A stretch of 64,000 nt of DNA from JBOFSQ01 sp051651625 (GTDB lineage: Bacteria > Planctomycetota > Planctomycetia > Pirellulales > Thermoguttaceae), in assembly GCA_051651625.1 (NCBI GenBank), contig JBOFSQ010000108.1:18681-82680 (forward strand), read 5' to 3'. The notes beneath the pieces are model-generated. The model was given only the letters and a program-made list of their open reading frames with translations, was not told the DNA's origin and did not search any database. This document shows, piece by piece, positions 34,703-44,081 of the stretch (its first letter is position 1; every line of letters begins with the position of its first letter). The position numbers were made by a program, and so were the translations under genes.

Positions 34703-37700
34703 CTACTTGCAGAGCGAAAACCGTTCAAAGAACGATTGCTTCTTTGGTGTGTCGGCTTGCGGAGGAACGTAGTATGACCCAGCAGGCGACGATGGTGTTG
34801 GCCCCGGCGAGCGGTCTGACTCTTGCCGCGACACCGTTATCGCCTGACGAATATCCGGGAGCGTTACGCGCTGGATGTTCAAGTCGCCCAAAACTCCTTC
34901 GATGCGAAGCTGAACAAGTTGGTCACCCGCCATTCCAACGAGATCACTCACGACCGGAATTTGCATCGAACGATTACCAACCCGCGTACCCATCAGCAGG
35001 TCAACGCGGCGAGTGTCGATTTGCAGGTCGCCCCGTCCGCAGAGGCTGAGTGTGTCGCCATCGAAGTAAACAGGATCAAGAATCGCGCGATTCCCTTGAA
35101 GCGTAAACGCCAACTCGCCAGCGTTGAACGCACCGCGTTTTGGTTCGTCGAGACGAAGGACTTGAAACAACCGCATCACCGAAGGGAGTTCGTAAACATC
35201 GGCGTCGGTGAGCCATACTTTACCGGAGCCGCCGAGTGTTTCGAGGCGTCGTCCTTCGCCGTGAATCCGTGACTGGAACGCCAGCTTTCCTTCGAGTCGC
35301 TGCGCCGGTAACGAGGCAAGCTGACTCACGAGTTGCGGAAGCTGAATCTCCGAACCTTCCATCGCAACTTGATAACGAAACGTCTTTCCCGTAACGACAT
35401 CGCCTACAAGTTTAACGTGGCCACCGCAGAGACGCGCTTCGATGTTGTGTCCGATTGTGTCGTCGGTCGGTTGCTGTGCGACATCGAACTGTCCGCCGCC
35501 AAACTCTGTCGGCAGAATCGACGATGGCGGTCTCAACTGCTCGCGACGAAGTCGGTACGTCGCGCGTTGCGACGGCCCAACGTAAATGCGATCTTCTGCG
35601 GTGCTGTAGTAAAACGGGCCGGTGATGTCGGTAAATGGTAAGTCGAGAACCGTTGCTTGATCAAGTCGGAGCGTACCACCAACGCGGAGGTCACCCTCTT
35701 CGTTGCGTCCATAAATGCCAACTTGACCGAAGACGTTTTTCGCTTGCAAACCAACGTTGACAGTATTATTGTGTAACACAGCGACAACGTCCCACTCAGC
35801 CCGCAGCGGCGTTTCCTGTCGCGGCCCCTGCGAAAAACCGACCCAGCCAGCAAGATTAACAGCACCTTCAAGTTGAACGCTGTCATAAAACGTTCGCAGT
35901 GCGGGCGGGAGTGCCTGCTGAAGTTCTCGATGCGACGTGAGACGATCAACCGTAAGTTTGTCGAGCGATAACGACCACTCGTTCCCCGCACCAAAACGGC
36001 ACTCAATACTCGATGCACAACGAACATCCTTATTGCGGCCACTGAAATCGTCGATCTTCACGCGGCCATCAACATACTGAATCGTCCCTTTCACGTCCGT
36101 CAGCGGATACGGAAAATGAACCGGACAAATCGACACACCTTCCATCGGAACCGCCGTAAACATCACGCTTAACCGATGCGACGACGGCAGATACGAAATC
36201 TTCGCATCGAGATTGACTTTGCCTTTTGCGCGAATGCCGGTCACGATGTCGCGCTGTCGCTTGTTCAAGATCGCTTTGGTGAGGTCACCATCGAGCGGGA
36301 GATTGACGGCACTAATGTTGAGAAAAAACTCGTAGTCTTTGTCGGCAGTATCGCCTTCTAAACCGTCCTCGCGCTGTCGCGGAAAGATGTGTCCGAACCC
36401 GCGAACCGTCGCCGATTCGTGTTGGCCGATGATGTTGTTGAACGTCCACCGGTCGTTTTGCATCACCAAGAATCCGTCGAGATTGGTGAGCGGATACGGA
36501 AACTTGTCGTACCGAATTGAGCATCGTTCGAGGCCGACTTCGACGTACTTCTTGAGCGGCTGCTGCGGTGCAAACTCGACCAAAATCATCGCCGAAAGAT
36601 TTCCTTCAGGGTGGAGCGACGAGACGACTTGACGTGGCTTGTTCGGTAACAGTTCAATGAGACGCGATGTGATCGCAATGTGTTGCCCCAACACTTTCAC
36701 TTTGCCAGCGGCTTGTCCGGGGGTTGCAAGTCCGGCGATGTTACCTTCGAGGTGAATCGGTGTCGTCTCCGTCGGACTTGTGTTTAGTGCAAACTTGAGT
36801 TGGTCTTCGGTGAGCGTCAGCCATCCACTCAAGTGATCGACGCGATACGGAAACGCGCGGCTACAAAGCGATGTATTCGTCCCCTGAAGTGTTATCTGCA
36901 CTGGACGCCACTTTCCGTCGCGGCGAACGAGCGATGCGGCGACGTTTGCGGTCGTTGCAAACTCTGCGTTCTTGAGAAACGCTTGGACGTTGGCGTTGTC
37001 GCGCGGTGCGAATCGGCGAACGAGCAAGTCGTCGATGGCGAAGTGGTTGATCTCTGTTTCGAGTGTCGCACCGCGAATTGACGTTAGTCCGTCTTGCGTG
37101 TAGACCAGTCGCACCAAATCGGCGCGACCGAGTTGTCCCGAGAGGTTGTCGATTTTCACGCTCTCATCCGTGACATGAAACGACGCCGCAAGCGACGACG
37201 CACGCTGGTTCAATTGCGGTATGTCTCCCGCCGCGTGACGCAATGTCCCATCGATCTCGAAACGCATACCGAGTGGCGCAGCGGCGTCGCGGACGACGTT
37301 CGCATTAGCGTCGATGGTGCCGCTCCAAGTGTTCAAGCACGCAGCGTCGCAGTTCACTGCATCTGGCGGTATCATCGTCGTCACATATTCCAGCCACGCA
37401 GGATCGATGGTGAGGTGTTCGACTCGTGCTGAAGTGTCCCAGTCGCCGGCGGAGTTGAAGTTTCCGTGTACGCTGACGCGACGTGCAAGATGCGAAGCGA
37501 TCTCGACGCGAAAGTTCCATCCTTCGGAGACCGCGGGTGAATTTGGTGTGATCATCGCACCGATTCCATCGACGGTGAGCGGCGCGGTCTGTGGTTTGGC
37601 CGCATCGGTGTAGACGATTTTTCCGTCAACGACTTCAATCGGCAGCGAATGCTGTGGTTGTTTGGCCGGCCGAAGTTTTTGGAGCACCGGAAACGTTTTG

Positions 37701-38149
37701 TCGTGAGCGCGTTCGACGTAAAGTGTTGGGCGATGAAATGTAACCTTTGTTGGCGTCGGCGAAAAGTTTCCAGCGATACCGTCTGTCACGATGGAATCGA
37801 ACGATGTCGGACAGTCGATCAAAACTTCGTCGATAGTGAGAATACGTTCACCGCGCCGCCCGCCGACTTTGTCGTAAAGCGTAACACCGTAAACAGCGAC
37901 GCCGCGTCTGTCGGCGATTTCGGTGCGAGTGATTTCGCAATCGAGGTGTGGAAACCGTTCGACGATTTCGTTATGCACGCGACGGTCAATCTCCGTCGGC
38001 AGGAGGTGACTTACCACCACCGCCGCAATCGCCGCGAGGACGACAACTAGTAGAAAACCCCACTTGAGGAGTTTTCCGATGTTCCGAAAGAGTGATCTCA
38101 AACAGCCATATTCTGGGGACGTTGAAGTGCGTTCAGTGACCGCGCGCAC
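34703..38149 (-). CDS. AsmA/YhdP-like giant envelope protein
   Basis: The frame has 1148 residues; the predicted GTG start is uncertain. One N-terminal TM helix (WGFLLVVVLAAIAAVVV) is followed by over 1000 residues of repetitive beta strands with recurring PYPLTNLDGFL / PYPLTDVKGTIQYVDGRV motifs. The C-terminus resembles AsmA-like C-terminal domains (FNAGELAFTLQGNRAILDP, then RVDLLMGTRVGN). AsmA-like proteins form bridge-like lipid conduits between inner and outer membrane, which supports a diderm envelope. It is convergent with ruvX, the 3' ends 8 bp apart. Confidence 0.8.
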   Translation of the reverse strand: MRAVTERTSTSPEYGCLRSLFRNIGKLLKWGFLLVVVLAAIAAVVVSHLLPTEIDRRVHNEIVERFPHLDCEITRTEIADRRGVAVYGVTLYDKVGGRRGERILTIDEVLIDCPTSFDSIVTDGIAGNFSPTPTKVTFHRPTLYVERAHDKTFPVLQKLRPAKQPQHSLPIEVVDGKIVYTDAAKPQTAPLTVDGIGAMITPNSPAVSEGWNFRVEIASHLARRVSVHGNFNSAGDWDTSARVEHLTIDPAWLEYVTTMIPPDAVNCDAACLNTWSGTIDANANVVRDAAAPLGMRFEIDGTLRHAAGDIPQLNQRASSLAASFHVTDESVKIDNLSGQLGRADLVRLVYTQDGLTSIRGATLETEINHFAIDDLLVRRFAPRDNANVQAFLKNAEFATTANVAASLVRRDGKWRPVQITLQGTNTSLCSRAFPYRVDHLSGWLTLTEDQLKFALNTSPTETTPIHLEGNIAGLATPGQAAGKVKVLGQHIAITSRLIELLPNKPRQVVSSLHPEGNLSAMILVEFAPQQPLKKYVEVGLERCSIRYDKFPYPLTNLDGFLVMQNDRWTFNNIIGQHESATVRGFGHIFPRQREDGLEGDTADKDYEFFLNISAVNLPLDGDLTKAILNKRQRDIVTGIRAKGKVNLDAKISYLPSSHRLSVMFTAVPMEGVSICPVHFPYPLTDVKGTIQYVDGRVKIDDFSGRNKDVRCASSIECRFGAGNEWSLSLDKLTVDRLTSHRELQQALPPALRTFYDSVQLEGAVNLAGWVGFSQGPRQETPLRAEWDVVAVLHNNTVNVGLQAKNVFGQVGIYGRNEEGDLRVGGTLRLDQATVLDLPFTDITGPFYYSTAEDRIYVGPSQRATYRLRREQLRPPSSILPTEFGGGQFDVAQQPTDDTIGHNIEARLCGGHVKLVGDVVTGKTFRYQVAMEGSEIQLPQLVSQLASLPAQRLEGKLAFQSRIHGEGRRLETLGGSGKVWLTDADVYELPSVMRLFQVLRLDEPKRGAFNAGELAFTLQGNRAILDPVYFDGDTLSLCGRGDLQIDTRRVDLLMGTRVGNRSMQIPVVSDLVGMAGDQLVQLRIEGVLGDLNIQRVTLPDIRQAITVSRQESDRSPGPTPSSPAGSYYVPPQADTPKKQSFFERFSLCK

Positions 38150-38252
38150 CGCGAGCGTGCGCAGCGATACCGCAGAAAAACCAGCGAATCATAGAGAATC
38201 CGCTGGCAAACGTCAACGCCGAATTCTTGCGTCATGTGAGATATGAGGCAGA

Positions 38253-38763
38253 CTAGGGGAGATAGGTCGCCCTCTTGAAGCTCATCTTACCGTGAAACTT
38301 GCCTTCACAAACCCCAGACGTTCGCGTCAACCCGATACCGGTGTAGAGCCTTGTTGTTTTGACGATGTTGTCGAGGTTTACGAAGAACAAAAAGTTTCGA
38401 TAACCGCGCCGATACAGATAGACAATCAGCCCCGCCATAATGAGCGTCTTGCCGCTACCGGTCGCCATGTGAAACAACATTGGTTTGGTTCTCCGTGTAA
38501 TAAAAGCCGGAAAGGAGGCGTACTCGCCGTATTGACGGAGAGCTGCGTGTTGACGTTATTTCCTTCGTTCCCGCAATACCGAACGTGTGCAATCGTGACG
38601 GCGACGTTTTCTCTGTCCGTCAATACGGCGGCGTACCGCCTCCTTTCCGGCTTCTATTAATTCCCACACCCCGTAAAAACTTCGCGTGAAAACTTTGTTG
38701 GCATCGCTGATTACGTAGTCCGCGTCGTTGAGGTCGCAGCAGACAAAAGAACCGCCACCTTGC
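38253..38763 (-). pseudogene. type III restriction Res/helicase fragment, split by a MITE
   Basis: Two pieces on the minus strand match one gene. 38660-38763 reads DANKVFTRSFYGVWELI. 38253-38495 reads MLFHMATGSGKTLIMAGL, with YRRGYRNFLFFVNLDNIVKT, the Walker A region of type III restriction Res subunits. A 162-bp MITE-like element sits between them. The frame ends 40 residues after motif Ia, and the rest of the roughly 900-residue protein and any methyltransferase are absent. This is a decayed restriction gene. Confidence 0.75.
38498..38659. mobile_element. MITE-like element, copy 2, inserted in helicase relic
   Basis: A 162-bp element with long inverted ends of about 43 bp: TAATAAAAGCCGGAAAGGAG, then CCGTATTGACGGA on the left; TCCGTCAATACGGC, then CCTCCTTTCCGGCTTCTATT on the right. 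It is flanked by TA on both sides, as expected for IS630/mariner-type targets. It shares ends with 33229-33325. Confidence 0.8.
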
Positions 38764-38807
38764 CCCTTCGCACGGTGTTTGTGAGTACACAAACACCGTG
38801 CGAAGGG
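38764..38807. repeat. perfect 20-bp inverted repeat
   Basis: CCCTTCGCACGGTGTTTGTG, tetraloop AGTA, then the exact complement. It lies between the helicase relic and the 3' end of pyrG. No T-run follows on the pyrG strand, so it is not a classic intrinsic terminator, although it could still block transcription. Confidence 0.8.
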
Positions 38808-38861
38808 TGCGCAAACCCGTCCGCATACCGTTCGCAAACCATGAAACGGTTACTCGCGTGG

Positions 38862-40472
38862 CTACCGTCCTGCGCGGTGTGTTACGGCGGCGGCGATGAA
38901 GTCTGCGAAGAGTGGGTGCGGGCTCGTTGGCTGCGACTTGAACTCAGGATGAAACTGAACCGCCAAAAACCACGGATGAGACTCGATCTCCACAATCTCA
39001 CAGAGCTGGCCGTCTGGACTCGTCCCCGTCACGACCATACCCGCCGCCGCGTACCGCGCACGATAGTCGCCGTTAAACTCGTAACGATGACGATGACGCT
39101 CGAAAACGGTCTCCTTGCCGTAGGCGTTCCGCGCACGACTCGACTCCAACAAAATCGCTGGCTGTGAACCGAGTCGCATCGTGCCGCCAAGCTGCGTCAC
39201 CGACTTCTGCTCGTTCAAAAGACTGATAACCGGATGGCGAGTTTCCTTGTCAAACTCCGTCGAGTGCGCACCGTCAAGGCCAAGAACGTGACGCCCGAAC
39301 TCGATCACCGCACACTGCATACCAAGACAAATGCCGAGAAACGGAATCTTCGCTTCACGAGCAATCTGTATCGCTGTGATTTTCCCCTCAACGCCGCGTT
39401 CACCAAAACCGCCCGGCACAAGAATCCCATCGACTCGCCGCAACTCGTCCTGAACGCCAACGTCTTCAAGCGTTTCACTCTGAATCCGCAAGATGCGAAC
39501 GTGCGTCTTACTAGCCAACCCGCCGTGGTCGAGAGATTCATAAATCGACTTGTACGCATCGCGGTGCGCCGTGTATTTCCCGACAACGGCAATCGTCACC
39601 TCGTGCTCTGGATTTCGCATCGCGTGCATCATCGTCCGCCAGTCGGCAAGGTCGATTGGCTTCGTCTCCGTCAGCCCCAACTTATCGACGATGAGCTGAT
39701 CGAGATTGTTTTCGTGGAGCGACAGCGGGACTTCATAGATCGAAAAATCGCGGTCTTTTTCCTCGATGACCGACTCGCGTTCGAGGTTGCAAAAGAGCGC
39801 GATCTTCGCTTTGTCGCTGTCGGGGATCGTGTGTTCGGTACGGCAAATTAAGAGGTCGGGCTGAATCCCGATTTGCCGCAGTTTTTCGACGCTGTGTTGT
39901 GTCGGTTTCGTTTTGAGTTCTCTCGCCGACTTGAGATACGGCACGAGCGTAAGGTGAACAAAAAGGCAGTTGCGTTTTCCGGCATCTAGCGAATACTGAC
40001 GAATCGCTTCCAAGAACGGCAGACTTTCGATGTCGCCAACCGTGCCGCCGATCTCCGTGATGACAACATCGACGTCTTCTTTGTCGAGGTTGCGGATGAG
40101 CGACTTGATCTCGTTGGTGACGTGCGGAATTACCTGCACCGTTTTTCCTTGGTACTCGCCGCGACGTTCTTTGTCGATGACGCGCAGATAAATGAGTCCG
40201 GTCGTCCAGCTACTCGCCCGCGAAAGCGGACTCGATGTGAACCGTTCGTAGTGGCCGAGATCGAGGTCGGTCTCGGTTCCGTCGTCGAGAACGTAGACTT
40301 CGCCATGCTGAAACGGACTGAGCGTCCCCGGATCGACATTAATATACGGATCAAGTTTTTGGAGCCGCACCGAGAGTCCGCGACGTTCGAGCAGCATCCC
40401 AATCGATGCGCTCGTGAGTCCTTTACCAAGAGAGCTAACAACACCGCCGGTGACAAAAATGTGTTTGGTCAT
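38862..40472 (-). CDS. pyrG: CTP synthase
   Basis: The protein has 536 residues. It converts UTP to CTP with ATP and glutamine. The N-terminal amidoligase begins KHIFVTGGVVSSLGKGLTSA and continues with KLDPYINVDPGTLSPFQHGE. The C-terminal class I glutaminase has IPFLGICLGMQCAVIEF with the catalytic Cys and AVQFHPEF with the catalytic His/Glu. It is full length. It is divergent from dhaK; the promoters lie in 40473-40690. Confidence 0.97.
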   Translation of the reverse strand: MTKHIFVTGGVVSSLGKGLTSASIGMLLERRGLSVRLQKLDPYINVDPGTLSPFQHGEVYVLDDGTETDLDLGHYERFTSSPLSRASSWTTGLIYLRVIDKERRGEYQGKTVQVIPHVTNEIKSLIRNLDKEDVDVVITEIGGTVGDIESLPFLEAIRQYSLDAGKRNCLFVHLTLVPYLKSARELKTKPTQHSVEKLRQIGIQPDLLICRTEHTIPDSDKAKIALFCNLERESVIEEKDRDFSIYEVPLSLHENNLDQLIVDKLGLTETKPIDLADWRTMMHAMRNPEHEVTIAVVGKYTAHRDAYKSIYESLDHGGLASKTHVRILRIQSETLEDVGVQDELRRVDGILVPGGFGERGVEGKITAIQIAREAKIPFLGICLGMQCAVIEFGRHVLGLDGAHSTEFDKETRHPVISLLNEQKSVTQLGGTMRLGSQPAILLESSRARNAYGKETVFERHRHRYEFNGDYRARYAAAGMVVTGTSPDGQLCEIVEIESHPWFLAVQFHPEFKSQPTSPHPLFADFIAAAVTHRAGR

Positions 40473-40621
40473 GAAGAGAAGTTGGAGAGAATGTGGATAG
40501 TGAGAAACGAGAATGCAAGCGCATCGCCATCATTCTACCGCTTGGAGTTCAAAAGTCAAAGGGACGTGTTTTTCGCGTGTGTGTCTGCGCGGTTGAGGCC
40601 CCTCCCGATGTGGCGACGTTA

Positions 40622-40630
40622 TGGTATACT
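40622..40630 (+). promoter_or_regulatory. extended -10 promoter upstream of dhaK
   Basis: TGGTATACT fits an extended -10 (TGnTATAAT-like), 60 bp before the dhaK start. No good -35 is present at the usual spacing. Confidence 0.4.
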
Positions 40631-40690
40631 TCGCGCGTGCGTTTTGGCGCGTTTTGTTTCTATTCACAAACTTTGCAGGAGAACCGAACG

Positions 40691-41695
40691 ATGACAATGA
40701 AGAAGTTTCTCAACGATCCCAACAACTTGACTGTCGAACTACTAGAAGGGCTTGCCCTCGCGTATCCGTCAAAGGTGCGCGTGATGAACGAGAAGATTGT
40801 CCTGCGTGCAAAACCCAAGGACAAGAGCAAGGTTGCCATCGTCACGCTCGGCGGGGCAGGGCACGAACCTGCGTTAAGTGGTTACGTCGGTGAAGGAATG
40901 CTCGACGCCTCCGTCGTCGGTGACATTTTCGCCGCACCGGGAGGCCCGAAAGTTCTCGAAACGATCCGCATGTTCAAAGACTACAGCGGCGTCTTGCTCG
41001 TGATTCTCAACCACGCAGGCGACGTGATGAACGGCAACATGGCGTTCGACGCCGCTGTCCGCGAAGGGATCAAAATTAAGAAGATACTGACCCACGAAGA
41101 CATCGCCGCCGGCACTGCCGCTCCGATTGAAGACCGTCGCGGACTCGGTGGGTGCGTACCGCTCTTCAAAGTCGCTGGTGCCGCTGCCGAAGCGGGAAAG
41201 TCGCTCGACGAAGTTGTCGCCATTGCAAACAAGTTCAACGACAAAATGGCGACCATCGCAGTCACGATGCGAACCGCAACTCACCCGCAATCGGGACAGT
41301 CGCTTGCGACACTCAACGACGACGAAATGGAAATCGGAATGGGACAACACGGCGAAGGCGGCGGTACCGGTCCGCAACCGATTCAAACTGCCGATACGAC
41401 CGCCGAAATGATGACCGACCGACTCGTCGCCGCGATTGGTGCGAAGTCGGGCGACCAAGCGGTGCTCATCGTCAACGGAAGCGGCGCAACGACGTTGATG
41501 GAGATGCTCGTCGTCTTCCGCAGAGCGCACCAAGTTTTGGCGGCGAAGGGGATCAAAGTTGTCGGCTCGCGCGTGGAAGAAATTCTCACCGTGCAAGAGG
41601 CAGCGGGATTCCAACTCTTCCTCGCCACACTCGACGCCGAACTCCTCAAATACTACAACGCGCCAAGCGATACGCCGTACTGGACGACACGATAG
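40691..41695 (+). CDS. dhaK: DhaK-type dihydroxyacetone kinase subunit
   Basis: The protein has 334 residues; the start at 40691 has AGGAG upstream. Motifs are VTLGGAGHEPALSGYVGEGM (substrate loop), GDIFAAPG, LVILNHAGDVMNGNMA and GMGQHGEGG, which holds the His that binds dihydroxyacetone covalently. DhaK normally works with a nucleotide-binding DhaL domain, fused or adjacent. Neither is present: the next gene is frr. It is therefore an orphan DhaK whose partner is encoded elsewhere, or a related sugar-binding protein. Confidence 0.85.
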   Translation: MTMKKFLNDPNNLTVELLEGLALAYPSKVRVMNEKIVLRAKPKDKSKVAIVTLGGAGHEPALSGYVGEGMLDASVVGDIFAAPGGPKVLETIRMFKDYSGVLLVILNHAGDVMNGNMAFDAAVREGIKIKKILTHEDIAAGTAAPIEDRRGLGGCVPLFKVAGAAAEAGKSLDEVVAIANKFNDKMATIAVTMRTATHPQSGQSLATLNDDEMEIGMGQHGEGGGTGPQPIQTADTTAEMMTDRLVAAIGAKSGDQAVLIVNGSGATTLMEMLVVFRRAHQVLAAKGIKVVGSRVEEILTVQEAAGFQLFLATLDAELLKYYNAPSDTPYWTTR

Positions 41696-41719
41696 GCCCT
41701 CAAACCACTCTAAAAACTT

Positions 41720-42277
41720 ATGGACGCAGAAGAAATTATTCTTGACGTTGAAGATCGCATGGAGAAGGCGGTGGCGAAGTTTCGCCGCGACCTTTCTGGC
41801 ATTCGCACTGGACGTGCTAACCCCGGCTTGGTCGATTCGATCAAGGTTGCGGTGTATGGTAGCGATTGTCCGCTGAAACAGGTGGCGTCGGTGGCGTGTC
41901 CTGAACCGGCGCAGATTGTCATTCGCCCGTTTGACCTTACGACGCTCAAAGACATCGAAAAGGCGATCATCGCCTCTGATCTCGGTTACACGCCGAACAG
42001 CGATGGACGTGTTGTGAGAATCAACATTCCGCCGCTGTCGTCGCAGGTACGTCAGAAGATGGTGACTCGTATCAAGGAGTTGTGCGAGGAGTCGAAGGTG
42101 GCGATTCGCAACGTCCGCCGCGACGGCAACAAAATGGCCGACGCCGCCGAAAAAGCGAAGTCGATCTCCGAAGACCAGCGTGACGAAATGAAAGAAGAAA
42201 TCCAGTCACTCACAAAACGTTTCGAAGACGCCGCAAACGATCTAGCCAAAGAACGCGAAAAAGATGTGCTGGAGTGA
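41720..42277 (+). CDS. frr: ribosome recycling factor
   Basis: The protein has 185 residues. It shows MEKAVAKFRRDLSGIRTGRAN (RTGRA motif), then DLGYTPNSDGRVVRINIPPL and the helical C-terminus with VAIRNVRRDGNK. It splits post-termination ribosomes with EF-G. The usual neighbours (pyrH, tsf) are not present; it lies 24 bp after dhaK. Confidence 0.97.
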   Translation: MDAEEIILDVEDRMEKAVAKFRRDLSGIRTGRANPGLVDSIKVAVYGSDCPLKQVASVACPEPAQIVIRPFDLTTLKDIEKAIIASDLGYTPNSDGRVVRINIPPLSSQVRQKMVTRIKELCEESKVAIRNVRRDGNKMADAAEKAKSISEDQRDEMKEEIQSLTKRFEDAANDLAKEREKDVLE

Positions 42278-42283
42278 TGCACG

Positions 42284-42442
42284 AAGAGGAGAGAACACGG
42301 AACACGCGGAAAAACGGAAGACGCGGAATGCTGAACTTCCGCGTCTTTCCGCCCTTCCGTGATTTCCGCGTTAAAACTTCTTCTTCGTGCTTTTGTGCGA
42401 GAAAAAAGAACTGCTCGCAAACGCAAAATTCGTGAACGCTTA
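42284..42442. repeat. inverted-repeat region sharing its right half with family B
   Basis: It contains a long imperfect hairpin (CGGAAGACGCGGAA facing TTCCGCGTCTTTCCG). The right half TTTTGTGCGAGAAAAAAGAA to CGTGAACGCTTAC matches the right end of the element at 46966-47198. The left terminal repeat is missing. It may end the frr transcript. Confidence 0.65.
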
Positions 42443-42505
42443 CCCGCACTCCAGTTTCCGGCGAAAGCCCAAAACCGCCGCCAACAAAATTGCACACTCC
42501 GCATC

Positions 42506-42566
42506 GTCATTCCCGCGTACTCGGCGGGAATCTAAATCACACACCACAAGCAAAACGCGATAGCGG
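42506..42566. repeat. hairpin repeat family E, copy 2
   Basis: GTCATTCCCGCG...CGGCGGGAATCTAAA followed by CAAGCAAAACGCGATAGCGG, closely similar to 13555-13614. It ends two bases before the start of the next gene. Confidence 0.75.
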
Positions 42567-42568
42567 AA

Positions 42569-43216
42569 ATGGAAATTGAAATGAAAGACGACAATAACAC
42601 TCGTGTAATCCTGAATTGGTTGTGCCGTAGTTACGAGTCAACAGAGTTTTGGAAAGCAGAAGCTGAACGATTCGCGTTGGCATCAATCATTGGGCCAAAC
42701 GGCGAGATTGATTCAGAGCGAGTACGAAAGGATTTCGCAAAATTTCTGCGCGAGATTTTTTCATCGTTCGCACCCAAAAGTCTGGACGAACTCGCATGGG
42801 TGGACGGATATAATACGCCACAACCCGTCCATATACCTGCTCCCGTCTTTGAAGTGTCGGAAGTAAACTGGGATTACCTCGCGGATTATTTTTTGCTTTG
42901 TGTTCACTCCACGTCTTCCATTGTTGAAGAGATCAATTCACTACGAACGGAGTTTAATAACAAAATAAAGTGCCGCTCCGATGCAAACATCAAACGAATG
43001 GAAAAGTATTACATAGCAATGCAATTGTTTTTCGGTGAAGCAATTGTACGCGTAAATCCAATGTCGCAAGAGGACGAAAAAGAATTCAAAAAACTCAAAT
43101 CACGTCCGGTATTGATTGAAGAAGAAAAACAGAAGGGCGAGTTGATGGAAATCTTTCTTTCAAGCATCACTGGCTACAGTAGCAAGTATTTTCCGAGGAT
43201 AGATGAACATGATTGA
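42569..43216 (+). CDS. hypothetical protein, first gene of exonuclease/ATPase/PIN cluster
   Basis: The protein has 215 residues, is soluble and mostly helical, with no recognised domain. It has a basic/acidic C-terminal helix (QEDEKEFKKLKSRPVLIEEE). ATG 42581 is an alternative start. Its 3' end overlaps the exonuclease-BRCT gene by 14 bp, which ties it to that cluster. Lower GC and more Asn/Ile codons than nearby housekeeping genes suggest transfer. Confidence 0.65.
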   Translation: MEIEMKDDNNTRVILNWLCRSYESTEFWKAEAERFALASIIGPNGEIDSERVRKDFAKFLREIFSSFAPKSLDELAWVDGYNTPQPVHIPAPVFEVSEVNWDYLADYFLLCVHSTSSIVEEINSLRTEFNNKIKCRSDANIKRMEKYYIAMQLFFGEAIVRVNPMSQEDEKEFKKLKSRPVLIEEEKQKGELMEIFLSSITGYSSKYFPRIDEHD

Positions 43217-44063
43217 CTTTATTGCCATTGATTTTGAGACAGCGAGTCGTGCTAAAAACTATCAGAGCAGTGCTTGCTCTATCGGTATAGCCGTCGTCAA
43301 AAATGGGCAGGTTGTTCATCGTCCATTTTATTCTCTGATCAAGCCACCACCGCGATATGAGTTTGATCTGCAAAATGTCAAACTTCACGGAATCCGTTAT
43401 GACATGGTGCAAGACGCACCTACCTTTGCCGAGTTATGGGGGAACATCAAAGACTTTTTTCACGGGTCACATGTTGTAGCGCACAAGCTGTCGTTTGACA
43501 GAAGTGTTTTGATGGCGTGCCTTCAAGAATACAACCTTGAAGAGCCTGCTGTATTGGGGTGGTGGGATACACTGGAAACGAGCCGTAAATACTTGAGTCT
43601 GCCTGACCATAAATTGCCAACGGTCGCTGCTCATCTTGGGATTCCGCTACAACAACACCACGAAGCATTGGAGGATGCGTTAGCGTGCGCAAAAATCGCC
43701 ATCGCCTTGATGAATGAGTATGGCGACCTTGCAGACTTGGCAAGAAGTGTAAGCGATGGTAAAACACGAGCAAAATCTGCGACAAAACGGCAACGTGTGA
43801 AAACAGACATTTCAATCGCAGAGCCTGACAATCGTTTTTCAGGGATGACATTTGTGTTTACTGGAGCACTTGCCACGATGACACGATCACAAGCAGAATT
43901 GTTCGTCAAAGAATATGGCGGTAAGGCTTCGTCGTCGGTATCGTCGAAAACATCGTTTGTTGTCGCAGGCGACGCCGCTGGCAGCAAACTCACAAAGGCC
44001 TGCGAGCTTGGCGTCACCGTAATCAGCGAGGCGGAATTTAAGCAAATGATTGACGCATCGTGA
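43203..44063 (+). CDS. DnaQ-like 3'-5' exonuclease fused to a BRCT domain
   Basis: The protein has 286 residues. Residues about 4-180 form a DEDDh exonuclease: FIAIDFETA (Exo I), HGIRYDMVQDAPTFAELW, VVAHKLSFDRSVL (Exo II) and HHEALEDALACAKIA (Exo III, His and Asp). Residues about 208-286 form a BRCT domain like that of NAD-dependent ligases: FSGMTFVFTGALATMTR, with VSSKTSFVVAGDAAGSKLTKA. This exonuclease-BRCT architecture occurs in phage and accessory contexts. It overlaps the upstream gene and lies 18 bp before the ATPase gene. Confidence 0.9.
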   Translation: MNMIDFIAIDFETASRAKNYQSSACSIGIAVVKNGQVVHRPFYSLIKPPPRYEFDLQNVKLHGIRYDMVQDAPTFAELWGNIKDFFHGSHVVAHKLSFDRSVLMACLQEYNLEEPAVLGWWDTLETSRKYLSLPDHKLPTVAAHLGIPLQQHHEALEDALACAKIAIALMNEYGDLADLARSVSDGKTRAKSATKRQRVKTDISIAEPDNRFSGMTFVFTGALATMTRSQAELFVKEYGGKASSSVSSKTSFVVAGDAAGSKLTKACELGVTVISEAEFKQMIDAS

Positions 44064-44081
44064 AAGAGTGAGGATAAACTC

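Noticed and set aside
40493..40690. Extended N-terminus for DhaK from 40493
   Set aside because: It crosses a promoter-like element and has no similarity to DhaK. ATG 40691 has AGGAG and the family N-terminus.
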